Positions 22,431 through 33,841 of a DNA stretch of 64,000 nt are shown one piece after another. The notes beneath the pieces were generated by a model. It was not told the DNA's origin. It made no database searches and saw nothing but the letters and a program-made list of their open reading frames with translations. Source of the DNA: Adiantum capillus-veneris (taxonomy: Eukaryota > Streptophyta > Polypodiopsida > Polypodiales > Pteridaceae); contig CM043947.1 of assembly GCA_014529385.2 (NCBI GenBank), positions 131,029,891 through 131,093,890 of the forward strand, in the 5' to 3' direction. The position numbers were made by a program, and so were the translations under genes. Position 1 is the stretch's first letter. Each line of letters starts with the position of its first letter.

Positions 22431-23163
22431 GAGAATGAGGAGCTAAAGCATAGACTCATCGCCATATCGAGGCTCGACTCACCACAGTGGAGAACCACAA
22501 AAAGGAAGAGATGGAACATATGGAAATCAAGCTCAATAACACAAAGGTGGAAGTAGACACCACTTTCACAAAGGAGGTCAAAACCCAAGTGTAGGATATC
22601 ATCTTTCCCAACAAACCCTCTATTCAGAAGGAACTTTGTAATGTTTTGTTTTTGGTCCCATACGTCATATTTGACCTTCTTGGATGATAATTAAATCTAT
22701 TTGTCTATCTATATCTACCTATCATAGATATCATAATAATGAGAAGAATGCATAATCATTGAGAATGCCAAATGAATGCCGGCACCAACATGGCAATGGC
22801 AATGGAAATGGAAATGGAAATGCTACAAAGTTTCAAATACAATGCTTATCTTAAAGGTTATGAGTGTGCTCCTAGTACTAGAATTATGATCATGCACAAA
22901 GGTTCTTAAGTCAATCATCAACTACATCAACTTCCACATCACTGGTTGATCTGACTCACTCTTCAATGTGGAAGATGAGTATACAAACCGCCTACAATAA
23001 ATAGAGCTCCCTTGTGAGAGAAGAGTATTAAGAAGAAGCGACCAATATTTGTTGATGTGAACTATGTGCTAGAAGAAGACAGTCATAGACCAGATAACTT
23101 TATACATGTCAACAATAAAGATGCTCATCTGGACCATCCAAATTGGATGGATAAGATGAGCAT
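22431..23163 (+). pseudogene. CACTA internal frame fragment, right of the chromovirus insertion
   Basis: Immediately after the GCAAG duplication, sequence resumes in the frame that ran into the insertion at 16420 (ENEELKHRLIAISRLDSPQW), rich in Glu, Lys and Leu with heptad spacing, hence probably a coiled coil. It decays into stops by about 22600. The remainder to 23163 shows no gene. Confidence 0.4.
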
Positions 23164-23330
23164 CTTTATTTTTGAAAATCCGTATAGCGATAGTATGTAA
23201 GGTAATATACACGATAATATGTGAGGTAATATACGCGGTAATATACACGATAATATACGAGGTAATATGCACAGTAATATTTGCGATAATAATCGCGGCT
23301 ATATTACCGCTCCTATTACTGCGTATATTG
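23164..23330. repeat. CACTA right subterminal repeat cluster
   Basis: At least six head-to-tail units of about 15-20 bp with core GGTAATATRCRCG or GATAATATRCGAG occur between 23205 and 23310. Inverse-oriented equivalents lie near the left end (about 13728-13770). Clustered subterminal repeats are where CACTA transposase subunits are known to bind. Confidence 0.75.
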
Positions 23331-23452
23331 TTGTCAAACCACTACCGCATCCTTTGCCACTGTTATTGCTGCACACACAATATTTTCTCTTTCTATTTTC
23401 CTTTGTTAATCCGCGGCAATGCTAGCGGTTCTGGAGTTTTCTTCTTATAGTG

Positions 23453-24056
23453 ATAGTACTTAATTAACTTGGCATGAACAATACTTTTGCAAGAGAGAGA
23501 GTACTAGAGAACTTGGAAATAGTTGAGGACCGGATTTACTTGGAGCCGGTCTCCCCTCCAAAAGGCGTTTGCATTATAGATCATCAAGAGAGACTTGGTA
23601 CAATACAATGTTTGTGTTCCTTGTGACCTTGGTGATGCCATGAAGATGGAAAGCTTCATACATCACGAGCATAACATAAACTTTGCAAAAAGCATTAACT
23701 ATCCCAAGGCCTCAAACACCTTCAAAGGTGGAGAGAGCTAGCAGGGGATGATGGTAGGGAAGAGGAAGAAGAATCATTCATAGGAGAAAGATATAGTTCC
23801 TCACTTATCATCACTCTTCTTGCTTAATATAGCATAATAGCATAGTGATGAAGAAGAAGAAGATGGCAAGCTTAAGCATTGAAGCATGGCTCTTGGTTGG
23901 ATTTGCATTCCATAGCCAAGAGTGTTGGTGTAGGCTCTCCACTTCTTAACAAGCTTGGAGAAGGAGATGGAGCTCTTTCACTTTCCACTCCACACAATGA
24001 GAGAATGTGTGTGTGTGTGTGTGTGGGAGTATACCCCCCTCTCATGCTTGGTCCAC

Positions 24057-24100
<44 letters not shown>

Positions 24101-24899
24101 TTATTTAATTATTTCATTTGGACATGTGTCCTCTTTTTCCTCTTTGAGAGAAAGAATTTGATTATTTATTTTTATGCATCTAAATTCTCATTGGACCCCT
24201 TTAAAACCTATACAATAGGATTCAAGCACATCATGAGGGCCACATGTGGAGGATCATTTGAACATGTGTCTTTTACGCTTCTTAAGTCATTTGGTTTGAA
24301 TTGAATACTTCAAGCACTTAGTCAATCAAGCATGAAAACCCTTGATGCCTCTTGAAAGTTTATCTTTGAATTGAACACTTCAAGAACCTTAGTAATTTTA
24401 AGCATAAATAACACCTCAAGCTTTGGGCAAGGTTCCCACAAACATTTTAAGCACTTTAGTTAGCAAGCCGACAAGCATCTCATGCTTGGGTAGTGTTCCC
24501 ACCTCAAGGCCCTAGCTTGCCTAAGCTCAAAGGACTTTTCAACACTAACTTTTGGAGGTCTTTAATGAAGCTAACCCTAAGTTCTTTGATGCATTAGATG
24601 CACGTTGCTCTTTGATAGACTACCTCCTTTTGGATCCCTATTGAAATGTAACGATCTCTCCTCTTGGTCCCTTGCTGAGGTACATCTAGAAGCATTTATT
24701 GCACATTGCTCTTTGGTAGACCGTCTCCTTTTGGACCCCTATTGAGATGTAACCATTTCTCCTTTTGGTCTCCTGTTGAGATAGGTTAGAAACACATATT
24801 TATATCCTAACTCTTGTTTCCCTTTTATCTTCCCATATTAAATGATCAGTTTAATATGAGAAAATCATTTGGTAAAGTTAGATATTATAGTTTATGACA
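23453..24899 (-). repeat. Gypsy-1 5' LTR, proximal piece
   Basis: Resumes the LTR at ATAGTACTTAATTAACTTGG (the ATA is the CACTA target duplication) and ends TTTATGACA before the CTGAC duplication. It contains (GT)n at about 24006-24025 and (CT)n at 24059-24097. Confidence 0.9.
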
Positions 24900-24904
24900 C
24901 TGAC

Positions 24905-26140
24905 TGAGGCATTGTCTAATGCACCTTGCTCAAACACGGAGAATCAACATCGACCGCACAAATGGAGAGAGTTAAATTTCCAATCGAGGACACATTCTGA
25001 CTAAGGCATCGTTTACTACACGAATTTGGAGGTGGAGTTTATGGATTTATGTACTATGTGTGTGTTTCAGACTACTGCTCACCGGCTTATCCTCAGAGAT
25101 GTAGCACAAGTTATAATGCTCACGTATGACTATGTGGATGTCCAGAAAGGTTTTTGACACTATTTTTGTGCGAATTGGCTATGTATGTATATGTGGATAC
25201 ACTTTGAGCTATTCAATAGTTGGTTTCTAACAGAATCATGCACTTTAATGCATTCTCTAAAAATTGTCTTGGACCTCTTCATGGTTTTAGAGAGCTTTCT
25301 CGTCATGGTTTTGACGTGATCTATGACACCTGTGGGGATGAGAGATCGAGTCTCTGATTTGCGTATAGCCTAGTTGGCATTGTTCATGATTTTATGCGCT
25401 TTTGGGTATGCCACTTGATTTAGCTGAGATCTTTTGAGATTTTGCTCAAATTTAGGGGAGACTTTGTTCATTTTTCCCCAAATCCTCGCCATGCTTTGTG
25501 TGTATCTATAGTTTACTCTCTAATGGTACAATGATCAATTTTGACTCCCACTTTTGATAGGTTTTGTTAGTTTGGACACGATTTTATATTCTTGTTGTAT
25601 CTTCATTTGACCCGTAGCCAAAAATTAGAGGTTGTCGGTTTTGAGTTCTGTTGATAGGCTTTATAGGTTACAAGTTCAAGGATTTTCACTTATCAGAGTT
25701 TGTAGGCAGTTCTTTGGGATGTGTTTTGAGCATTGGTTTGCTCTCTTCTTGCGTATATGGTTATGCACTTTATGCTTGGTTGAGCTAATTATCTCTGGTT
25801 TGAGCTCACTTCATTTAGTGGCACTATTTATGATTGCATATATCGTGTTGGCACTTGCCTATACATTATTATTCCATATATTTGTGTTGACTTGTAGATT
25901 TTACAATATATACCTTTTGTAGAGCCATGTTTAGCATATACGAGCATTGGTTTGATGCGGTTGACCAGGTTATGATTCATTAGTGATCGAGGTAATCTCC
26001 CACTTTTGCATTTTTTATGCGGTTTATGGTTGATATTTTTCTCAGTTTTCAAGAGAGAGTCTGTCATATTTCTCCCAAGATTTCCCGCCATATTTTTTGT
26101 TTCTTGATATCCATGTAGCAGATATGTGTAATGCTTCAGA
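24905..26140. other. No recognised gene; start resembles the left flank of gypsy-1
   Basis: 24905-25010 repeats, imperfectly, the roughly 80 bp that precede gypsy-1 (about 6325-6399), suggesting the element landed in a tandem repeat. The rest has only short T-rich frames without motifs. Confidence 0.45.
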
Positions 26141-26149
26141 GTCTACAAA

Positions 26150-26780
26150 GATGACTCGTGAAATATGGAGATCTTGTTCATGCCAATTCGAATTGCTGGC
26201 ATTGTGGTCACACAGAGCATATTAGACGACTTTGCTTTTGACGTATGAGGCAATAGAGGAGATGTATGCGAGATGCAGATACAATTTTGGTACATGCTAC
26301 AGAGGCGGCTCAGTATGCCAATGATGGTGATGTCACATTTGCCTCTTGCGTATATGTATATGTGAAATTTTTTCCCGTTGGTTGCTAGATGAGGATGTAG
26401 TTTCCACATCATACCATGTCATGAGTGGTTTAGCACTTTTTCTAGTGGAATTCTTGGTCGAGTGCACTTGGATGATGGTTTGGCGTTTGACATTGTAGGA
26501 GTAGGAGATGTATGTATGTCATTGCCTAGTGGTGCATAATATACACTTAGAGATGTGCATTATGTTCCTCAATCGAGTTAGAGTTTGATCTTGATAAGAC
26601 AGTTAGCAAATTGTGGGTGTCAGATACTGCTTAGAGAGCAGTCTTTCTAGATGCATTGTAGATCACTTGTGAATGCCAAGGGAGCCCAAAGTGGCATGGT
26701 ATATCCAAGGTACGAGACTGCATAGTCTCAATTTTGTTGCTGGCATGTGATGTGATGTAGAGGTGAGACATGTTTAATTT
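26150..26780 (+). pseudogene. Ty1/copia gag zinc knuckle and protease remnant
   Basis: About 26185-26240 encodes a CCHC box, CWHCGHTEHIRRLC, with all four ligands. About 26420-26700 reads STFSSGILGRVHLDDG, VGVGDVCMSLPSGA, LRDVHYVPQSS and LIRQLANCG, the pattern that follows the copia protease and leads into the GAG-pre-integrase domain. Stops interrupt every segment. Further downstream, to about 27170, acidic fragments could belong to the integrase-RT linker, but I could not anchor them. Confidence 0.75.
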
Positions 26781-26926
26781 GTGAGTGAGCTCTAGTGTGC
26801 TCAAGGGACAGAGATTTCAATTGTGCAAGACATGTCAGTAGACTCTATAGAGGCAGAGGTAGAGCGACAGTGCTCTAGTGAGACATAAAATCTATCATCG
26901 AGTTCGTGTAGACAAAGATAGAGCGG

Positions 26927-26978
26927 GTCTATCATCTCTCAATGTGTCTCCCTAGAGACCCATTGAGAGATGATAGAC
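26927..26978. repeat. Perfect 18-bp inverted repeat (hairpin)
   Basis: GTCTATCATCTCTCAATG (26927-26944) is exactly reverse-complemented at 26961-26978. Inside the 16-base spacer a further GTCTC/GAGAC pair surrounds a CCTA loop. It lies in decayed copia sequence. Confidence 0.9.
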
Positions 26979-27170
26979 ATAGAGTTCTTTGACATGCTCA
27001 TGATAGAGGTTGATGAAGTGATGCCTGGTCACATAGTTTCTCATATGTAGGACAAGGACGTAGCCATCCCAATGTTGGCGATGACACATCGATACGTGAT
27101 GAGTAGCCCTGATGATATAGTGTATGTAGATATCAATGAGGAGGCTAGTATAGCCAACTAGATTGCATAG

Positions 27171-29200
27171 ATTGTGTCAGTGTTCAAGTGGCCCATGTAT
27201 GACCTACTAGTGTCGATTCTCGACCTAGCATGATGACTAACAATAGCATGATGTATTATGGCCAAAGTCGGCGGGCATGTTGGTGAGGACTCCGGGCGGC
27301 AACGTGCGAATTTGACAAGCAAAAGGACGTGCGCCCAAGAGAATGGACAACGAAAACCCCTTGCCCATGCTTGGGCAGGCATATAACCCACGTCATGACA
27401 ATGGAAAATATTGAACGCAACCAATAGACGGCACGTAACTTGCTGACTATGGACTCATTTATTTGCAAATGGGCAGGCACATGTGTAAAACACGGCCGCC
27501 CACCCCAAAAAGAGGGAGGGTGCCTGTCCATTGGTGTGTAACCATCCTTAGTACCTAGTGGGGTTATCTTTCCCACTCTGAGATGGCTTATTTTTCTCAT
27601 TTTTCGAAAATACACCTGATCTGTAAGCGAACGTGGAGTTGGGACCAGCACCATCGCGCACACAGGGATACAAAGCGACCATATTTGGTAGCAAACGATC
27701 TAGAAGGCTGTGGGAACAGAGGGCACACATACCCAATTGTCTGGATCAACGTTACTCCCGCTTTCATAGGACAAACGGTATTTATACCTGCATGAGCGCA
27801 TTAGTGTACTCATCAGGTGCCTCTACACTACTACAAGAGTTTCTAGGTACTTGGAAGAAGAGCGGATACATTTTTTTTGTCTCTCTTTGAAAAGGAACTG
27901 CCTGCTATCTGGAACGGAGCATGATTAAGCGCTGGTAGAAGCTGACACCTCTGAGGTTGGTCTTGTTTGAATGATTGCTAGGCACCTGTGTATGTTGTGG
28001 TTTTCTTTTGCGAGTTGCTACCACCACTCTCTGTAAATTATGTTAGAAATTACACTAGGAACATTTTCCCAGTGTCTCGTAATATAGAATCATATTGGGT
28101 AGGTTATATTGTGTTGCATGTCTTTTTTCAAACTGTGAGGGGTCCGATAGAGCTGGTTGATGACATACTAAATCATTCATAACTTGCATTATTGATTCCC
28201 ATACTGCTATATGCTACAGGTTGTGTGATGCATGTTCTTGTCTAAGCATGGAGGTCGGAGATTGTGATGATTACAAGCTCAACTGCGCATGGTTATAAAA
28301 GGGTAATCATATCTGGCATATTGAAGCTGATGGTTTGGTTATGATCATTGGTGTACTAAGGCTCACAAATATCAGTGCTTTCAATGAACGATTTGTAACA
28401 TTTCAGTAGATTGGTTTTTTTCCTTGTTGTAGAATCAACATGGATAGCAATTGGTAGGCCTAGGTACCTGTAGTACTGTCTACCTTGTCCTTGCAACTTT
28501 GGAAGAAATGCTGTTTACACAGTATTGATGAAGTTCTTGTAAGGGAATGGCCGAGAAGAGGTTCAATGCAATGGGCTGCTGAAGTACTGGCTAGCAGATC
28601 TCGGCCGTTTCTGGAAAGAGGAAGGGCTAAGAACTGAAAAAACGCTGGGCTGATCTACGATCCGGGAGCAAAAATGCTCATAGGATGCAAAAACATTGGG
28701 GCTGGATCTGATGCTGGCTCCTCTGATCCAAAACGCTGGCTCCCTTGCTCCCTTTATAGGGCAAGAAACTGATTGTAAACCTTTTAAGACTAAGGTAGGG
28801 CAAAAGTTGAAGACAAAGTCATAAAAATAAATCATTAAAACGATTTTTTAATAAACTTGACTTTGGCTAAGTTTCTGGGTGAAATTGTCGCACATTTTGC
28901 CCACTCGGGATTCCGATTGACGCAAGGAATGGCTTGTTGGATTCCTCTAACCTAGTACTACACGCACGTTATGCCAGATATGCACCATAGTGTACTAACA
29001 TCTATTAAAACACTTGTACAATCCATTTATGCAAGAAGGTTTCAAAACTGTAAAACCCAATCTAATGGACTCGTCCAGACATGTAGGTCCTGCGAACAGG
29101 CTCACAAAATTGTCGGTACTAATCCTCATAGGATTCTAGATATTTCTATCTTGGGATAAGTGCAAAATTAGCTATGGAAGTCGATGAAGCATGTCCACGT
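27171..29200. other. No recognised gene
   Basis: A GC-richer block (about 27260-27560) and several 60-135 codon frames on both strands occur, but none shows a known domain and they overlap each other in different frames. Sequence around 28000-28550 looks like untranslated or intronic plant DNA. I see no LTR ends or PBS. Confidence 0.35.
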
Positions 29201-29225
29201 GGCACACAAAGCCATGTGCACATTG

Positions 29226-29297
29226 TCACGAGACGGGCACGACATGCCAACGGAAAAGAACAGATTGAACAGACTTTTAGCACTTCAATAACAAGTG

Positions 29298-29389
<92 letters not shown>

Positions 29390-29870
29390 ACATGTGACAA
29401 GGAGTGGCGGAATTCCACCCCAGAGAGTATTGGCCCCAAACCTTGGCTCCCCTTTCGGTATTTCTTTATATTGCTTCAACTGAGTACAATGCCGTTACTC
29501 CAATCCGTGCACCTTCACACTGAAGCATGCCAGAGAATAAGCCCTTTGCACATATTTAAAGGCCCTTGGCCTTGAAAAGTAGTTACATGAAAAGCTATAA
29601 ACTCAAAAGCATCTGGTCCAAAAGTTGTCAGTGCAAAAGCAGGAAAACCCATACAAGTGCCACGTCATCATTGCGAAATCCGAAAATCCGTACGTGTCAG
29701 CGCAAAATCCAGAAATCGGTACTGATGCCACATCATCACAGCCCTCCGCGCGTGTGTGTGGGCTTGCTTTACTTTTAATGCTTTGTCACTTGGGCCCCAT
29801 CGGATGGGGTCCCATAAGTTGGTGGGAACTCTTCTTAAAAATAGGCCACTCGGCAAGACTTTGAGAGCCA
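29226..29870 (-). repeat. Family-A chromovirus LTR, minus orientation, truncated
   Basis: Matches the other minus-strand LTR copies (38504-39215, 41490-42110) through the shared blocks GGGCACSACRTGCCAA, TTCCACCYCARAGAG, the TTTCGGTATTTCTTTATATTGC segment and ATTTAAAGGCCC. It breaks off after GGCAAGACTTTG, where plus-strand gag sequence of the same family begins, so the two are joined head to head. It contains an 87-bp (GA)n tract. Confidence 0.75.
29302..29388. repeat. (GA)n microsatellite, about 43 units
   Basis: An uninterrupted GA dinucleotide run inside the family-A LTR. A (CT)n tract sits at the equivalent LTR position in the opposite-strand copy at 41219-41266. Confidence 0.97.
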
Positions 29871-29876
29871 ACCAAT

Positions 29877-31200
29877 ATGACTTCCTCGAAGACAAGAGCA
29901 AGAAAACAAAAGAATTTAAAGAAGGTGGACAATCGATTAAATTCGAATCCTTTTTTGGGTTTCGAGATGCTCGAACATGGTGGTCCACTCTTCTTCTGAG
30001 GAATGGTTGAAATTCAAAAGGCTCTTTATTTTTCTTCTTGGCTGACTCGGGAGTATGAACGAGATATACGAACTGCTTGGAATACTCTTGTGATGACTAA
30101 GGGAGATTCTTTGGACGCTTATTGAGAGAGATTTTGGAACTCTTTTCTTCCAACCTCTTCATTTACGAAGGTCTCTTTAAGGAATAGATTGAGCGGTTTT
30201 GCTGCGGACTCCCTACAGAGATCCGAGACTACTGCCTGAAACAAAAGTCAAATTCTATTCAAGATTGATGGGTCATGCGAAACGGGGTTTTGCGATACAT
30301 TCGGGAAATTTGACTTACCCCACTGATGAGATCTTGACTCAGAGAACCCAACAGACCTCACACAATGAAAGTAGAAAGAGAAAGAGTTCCCAGGACAAAG
30401 AAAGAAAGATACACGTCCCCGACTGACTCTTAGAGAAAGGGCTATCTATCTCAAAGAGAGGAAGTGTTTTTGTTGCGAGGAATTTGGACACATCTCCGCA
30501 AAGTGCCACAAAAAGGCACAGCAAGAACAGACTGAAGACAAGCCAGAGAGTAGAGGAACGTGGCAGAAAAGGCAGATGAAAGCAAAACTGATACCACGTT
30601 GTGTTGGGCCCAAACCGAATTAGATGAACAAAAGTATAAAACTTTGCCGCACTTTGGGCAAAGTGAAAGATCAGGAAGGCCTCATTTTGTCTTTGATGGA
30701 GGAGCCAAGGCCAACTTCTTGGATTGGCGGCTCGAGTTGGAATTACGCCCGACAGGCTGAGGCCACAGGTAGAGGTAGTTCTAGCGGCACCCTAACGGGA
30801 TGTTGCCATTAAACAGATCATTGGCAAACTTCGTTTGCAATGTTAGGGGTATTTAGGGCACGAAGAATTCACGTAATGCTCTTAGGAAGGTTGTGATGTC
30901 CTCCTCAAAATCCCTTGGTACCACAAGAACGATGCCGTGGTTGACTATCGTGCTGAGATGACTTTGACAAGTGAAGGGCAAAGAGATTGTACTTGATGAA
31001 ATTCAGTTTCTTTACTCGATTTTTTGGAGAGAACTGAACGATGATCGAAGGTCGAATATGTTTTGACCTCGAAAAAGAACGCCAAGATTTTTCTCCACAC
31101 TCATGCCGATTGCTTTTTTGCGGGCCTGCCAGGCAAGTTGCCACCATCTTGTCCTGAGGATCATACTATTGATCTGATACCTGGAAGCACACCACCAAAC
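29877..31200 (+). pseudogene. Gypsy-3 gag and protease remnants
   Basis: Reading starts at ATG 29877 (MTSSKTRARKQ) and proceeds through several stops. The nucleocapsid box CFCCEEFGHISAKC (about 30468-30510) fits CX2CX4HX4C. A protease-like VFDGGAKANFLDW sits near 30690-30730, again with a non-Ser/Thr middle residue (DGG). Between 30800 and 31200 the protease-RT linker is frame-broken, ending in RPPYRVSRAHNEEIM, which leads into RT. No 5' LTR or PBS precedes it in this orientation. Confidence 0.75.
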
Positions 31201-32233
31201 GACCACCTTACCGTGTGAGCCGAGCCCATAATGAAGAGATTATGAACCAAGTGAAAGACCTTTTAGAAAAGGGTCTTATCCAGCCGAGTACTTCACCCTA
31301 CTGCTCTCCGGTGTCGTTGGTTTTAAAGAAAGACGGATCTGGGAGAATGTGCATTGATTATAGGTCTCTCAATAAAATCACCATCAAGAACAGATTTCCG
31401 ATTCCGAGGATCGATGATATTCTTGACCGACTACATGGATTCTCTTGTTTCAGCAAGATCGATTTGAAGAGCAGATATCATCAGATCCGAATCGCGTCAG
31501 GAGATGTCTACAAGACAGCTTTTCGGACGAGCTTCGGTTTATATGAATTTTTGGTGATGCCTTTTGGCCTTATCCATGCTCTAGGGACTTTTAACCGAAT
31601 GATGGATAGGATTTTCAGAGAGTACGGATCTTTTGTTGGCACTTTCTTTGATGACATTATAGTCTTCTCCAAGGATGAGCCAGAACATAGACACCATCTG
31701 CTACTGGTCTTTCAGGCATTGCGAGATCACAAGTTAGTAATCAATTCCAAGAAGAGTGAATTTTTCTTACCAGAGATACACATTTTGGGACACATCGTCT
31801 CAGCAGCAGCAGGAGTACAGATGGACCCGGCCAAGATTGAGACCATACGTGATTGGCCCGATTTGAAGAATGTTCATGAAGTAAGAAGCTTTTTGGGCTT
31901 ATGTTCTTACTACCGGCCATCCATTAGAAAATTTGCAGAGGTTGCTTCCCCTTTGCATATCTTGACACAGAAAGGAGTCCCTTTCTCGTGGGGACCCACA
32001 GAGGTGACTGCCTTTCAAACTTTGAAAGAGAAATTGACTACAGGACCAGTTTTGACTTTTGTTGGATTTGCAAAAGTCATTCGAAGTATATTGTGATGCT
32101 TGTGGTCGTAGTTTGGGTGCGGTCTTAATGCAAGACAGCCATGTCATTGCCTATGAGAGCCGATTGTTTTCAAGACCGAATTGACAGCACAGATTTATGA
32201 GAAAGAGCTTTTGGCGGTTATCCATGCTACTTC
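31201..32233 (+). pseudogene. Gypsy-3 reverse transcriptase and truncated RNase H
   Basis: 31215-32096 is a nearly full RT in one frame: [74 protein letters not shown] and the catalytic GTFFDDIIVFSKD with both Asp intact, then VRSFLGLCSYYRPSIRKFA. After a stop and frameshift near 32093, RNase H begins (YEKELLAVIHAT) but jumps to LSEKQMQWANILSQF. About 25 codons that normally lie between, including WKHYLLG and the TDH block, are missing. Confidence 0.92.
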
Positions 32234-33841
32234 TTGTCACAGAAGCAGCTTTCGGAAAAGCAGATGCAGTGGGCTAACATCTTGTCACAGTTTCACTTCC
32301 AGATTGTCCATGTGCAGGGACTGAAGAACTTGGTGGGAGATGCATTGTCTCGGAAGCCGTTGGTCTTGGCTATTTCCGCGATTCATCATAGAAGCTTCGA
32401 GGACATGGTCGATCAGTACGCCACAGATCCAAATTTTTCAGATGTATTTACACGAACACAGAATGGGGAGGTAGTAGCGGGATATTCCATACGGGATGGC
32501 TACTTGATGAAGAAAACGATGTTGTGCGTTACACAGCCATTGAGGGAAAAGGTTCTAATCGAACGTCATTGTCCACCATTTACGTGTCACCGCGGCATTG
32601 ATACCACCTTGAAAGGTGTGGAGCGTTACTTCTTTTGGCCGAGACTCAAAAAGGATGTGGACGATTTTGTACGCAGTTGTTTGGTATGCCAGAAGGTCAA
32701 GTTTGATAGGCATAAAGCACATGGATTGTTACAGCCTTTACCCATTCCCACCTGCCCCTGGGAAAGTATTGCTATGGATTTCATTTTTGATCTCCCGAAG
32801 ACACAGAGTGGGTACGATGGTATCTGGATTGTTATTGATAGATTTTGCAAGCAAGCTCATTTCATTCCAGTGAAGAAAACAGTCAAGCCGGATCATTTAG
32901 CGAGTGTTCATTGCCCAGATATTCATATTACATGGCATGCCTGAGACAATAGTCTCTGATAGAGATCCCGATTCACGAGTTTGTTTTGAAAGGCTATTTG
33001 GGAGAACATTGACACACGGTTGGAGTTCTCGTCATCTTTCCACACGCAGATAGATGGGCAAGCTGAGATTGCAAATTCAATAGTACTGGATTTATTGAAG
33101 TCTTACATTTTTGATCAAAAGACTCAATGGGAAAAGTTTTTGGCCTTGGTGAAATTTGCCTAAAATAACACGATCCACTCTTCGACGGGGAAGGTGCCAT
33201 TTGAGATTATTGAAGGTGCTACGAAGGTTCCACCCTTCCTAAGCACGAAAGATAAGATTTTTTAAGCTGACCAATACACGAGGGACTTGGATACTGCTTT
33301 TGCCAAGGACCGGGAGGCTTTAGCAAAATCTTAGGAAAGACACAAGAAGGCAGCAGATCGACACCGTCGCGGTTTGAAATTAAAGGAAGACGATTGGGTG
33401 CTCTTACAATTTGAGAAGGCACGCTTGAGAAAAAAAAAGGGAAAGGAGCGGCTTTTTCCAAAGCTTATTATGAGATACTATGGACCTTTCCAGATAAAAG
33501 AAAAGATTAATGATGTCTCCTTTAGATTGAAGCTGCCTGATACTTGGAGAATTTACAATGCTTTTCATGTGAGTCTCTTGAAGCCTTTTAAAGGCGATGT
33601 GTCCGATGATGGGGAGCTAGATGAGCAACCCGGAGGGGAGGAAAGCGAGGAGATACTCGTTCCAGAACAGATATTGGTACATAAAGATAGAAAGATTAAA
33701 GGTAAAGTGATTAGGTGGTTTTTGGTTAAATTCAAGAACTATCCTGCATTTGATGTGAAGTGGATGGAGGAGGAGGAGGAGGACCTAGCAAATACTCCTC
33801 AGATTGTGGAACTTTATCTTGAAGCATTCGGTTTAGCATAG
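32234..33841 (+). pseudogene. Gypsy-3 integrase with C-terminal chromodomain-like segment
   Basis: 32234-32944 covers the end of RNase H (VGDALSRKP), the zinc domain (HCPPFTCHRGIDTTLKG, CLVCQ) and the first catalytic Asp (IAMDFIFDLP). Frames then shift near 32930: SDRDP (second Asp) and the Glu in QIDGQAEIANS are readable but not in one frame. 33374-33841 holds the C-terminal region ([30 protein letters not shown]) and a weak chromodomain ([20 protein letters not shown]). At least one frameshift and several stops inactivate it. Confidence 0.9.

Larger units (their letters stand above)
13589..23452. mobile_element. CACTA (En/Spm-type) DNA transposon nested in a gypsy LTR
   Basis: The ends are inverted CACTATAA (13589-13596) and TTATAGTG (23445-23452). 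They are flanked by the 3-bp duplication ATA (13586-13588 and 23453-23455), and the interrupted LTR resumes exactly after it. Near both ends lie short repeats around the core GGTAATATRCRCG in opposite orientations, as expected for CACTA subterminal transposase-binding repeats. No TNP2-type transposase frame was recognised, so it is probably non-autonomous. It carries a 1.8-kb purine-rich repeat tract and a nested 6-kb chromovirus; without the latter it would be about 3.9 kb. Confidence 0.85.
6400..24899 (-). mobile_element. Gypsy-1: Ty3/gypsy LTR retrotransposon with 1.6-kb LTRs, host of a nested insertion
   Basis: The element is bounded by TG...CA LTRs and a 5-bp target duplication CTGAC (6395-6399 and 24900-24904). 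Read on the minus strand the order is 5' LTR (right), PBS (13447-13458), gag, protease, reverse transcriptase, RNase H, integrase, polypurine tract (8028-8040), 3' LTR (6400-8027). The internal region is about 5.4 kb. Coding parts carry many stops and frameshifts. The 5' LTR is split by a 9.9-kb CACTA element (13589-23452), which explains the apparent 18.5-kb length. Boundaries are supported by the paired LTR ends and the duplication; the order of events is inferred. Confidence 0.88.

Noticed and set aside
13589-23452. Possible CRISPR-like array from the spaced GGTAATAT repeats
   Set aside because: Units are short, degenerate and oriented inversely at the two ends of a transposon; this is the CACTA subterminal pattern in plant DNA.
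27256-27663. A 135-codon minus-strand frame
   Set aside because: It overlaps several equally long frames in other phases and shows no domain; not supportable as a gene.
28563-28835. A 90-codon minus-strand frame
   Set aside because: No recognisable domain and no splice context; probably chance.
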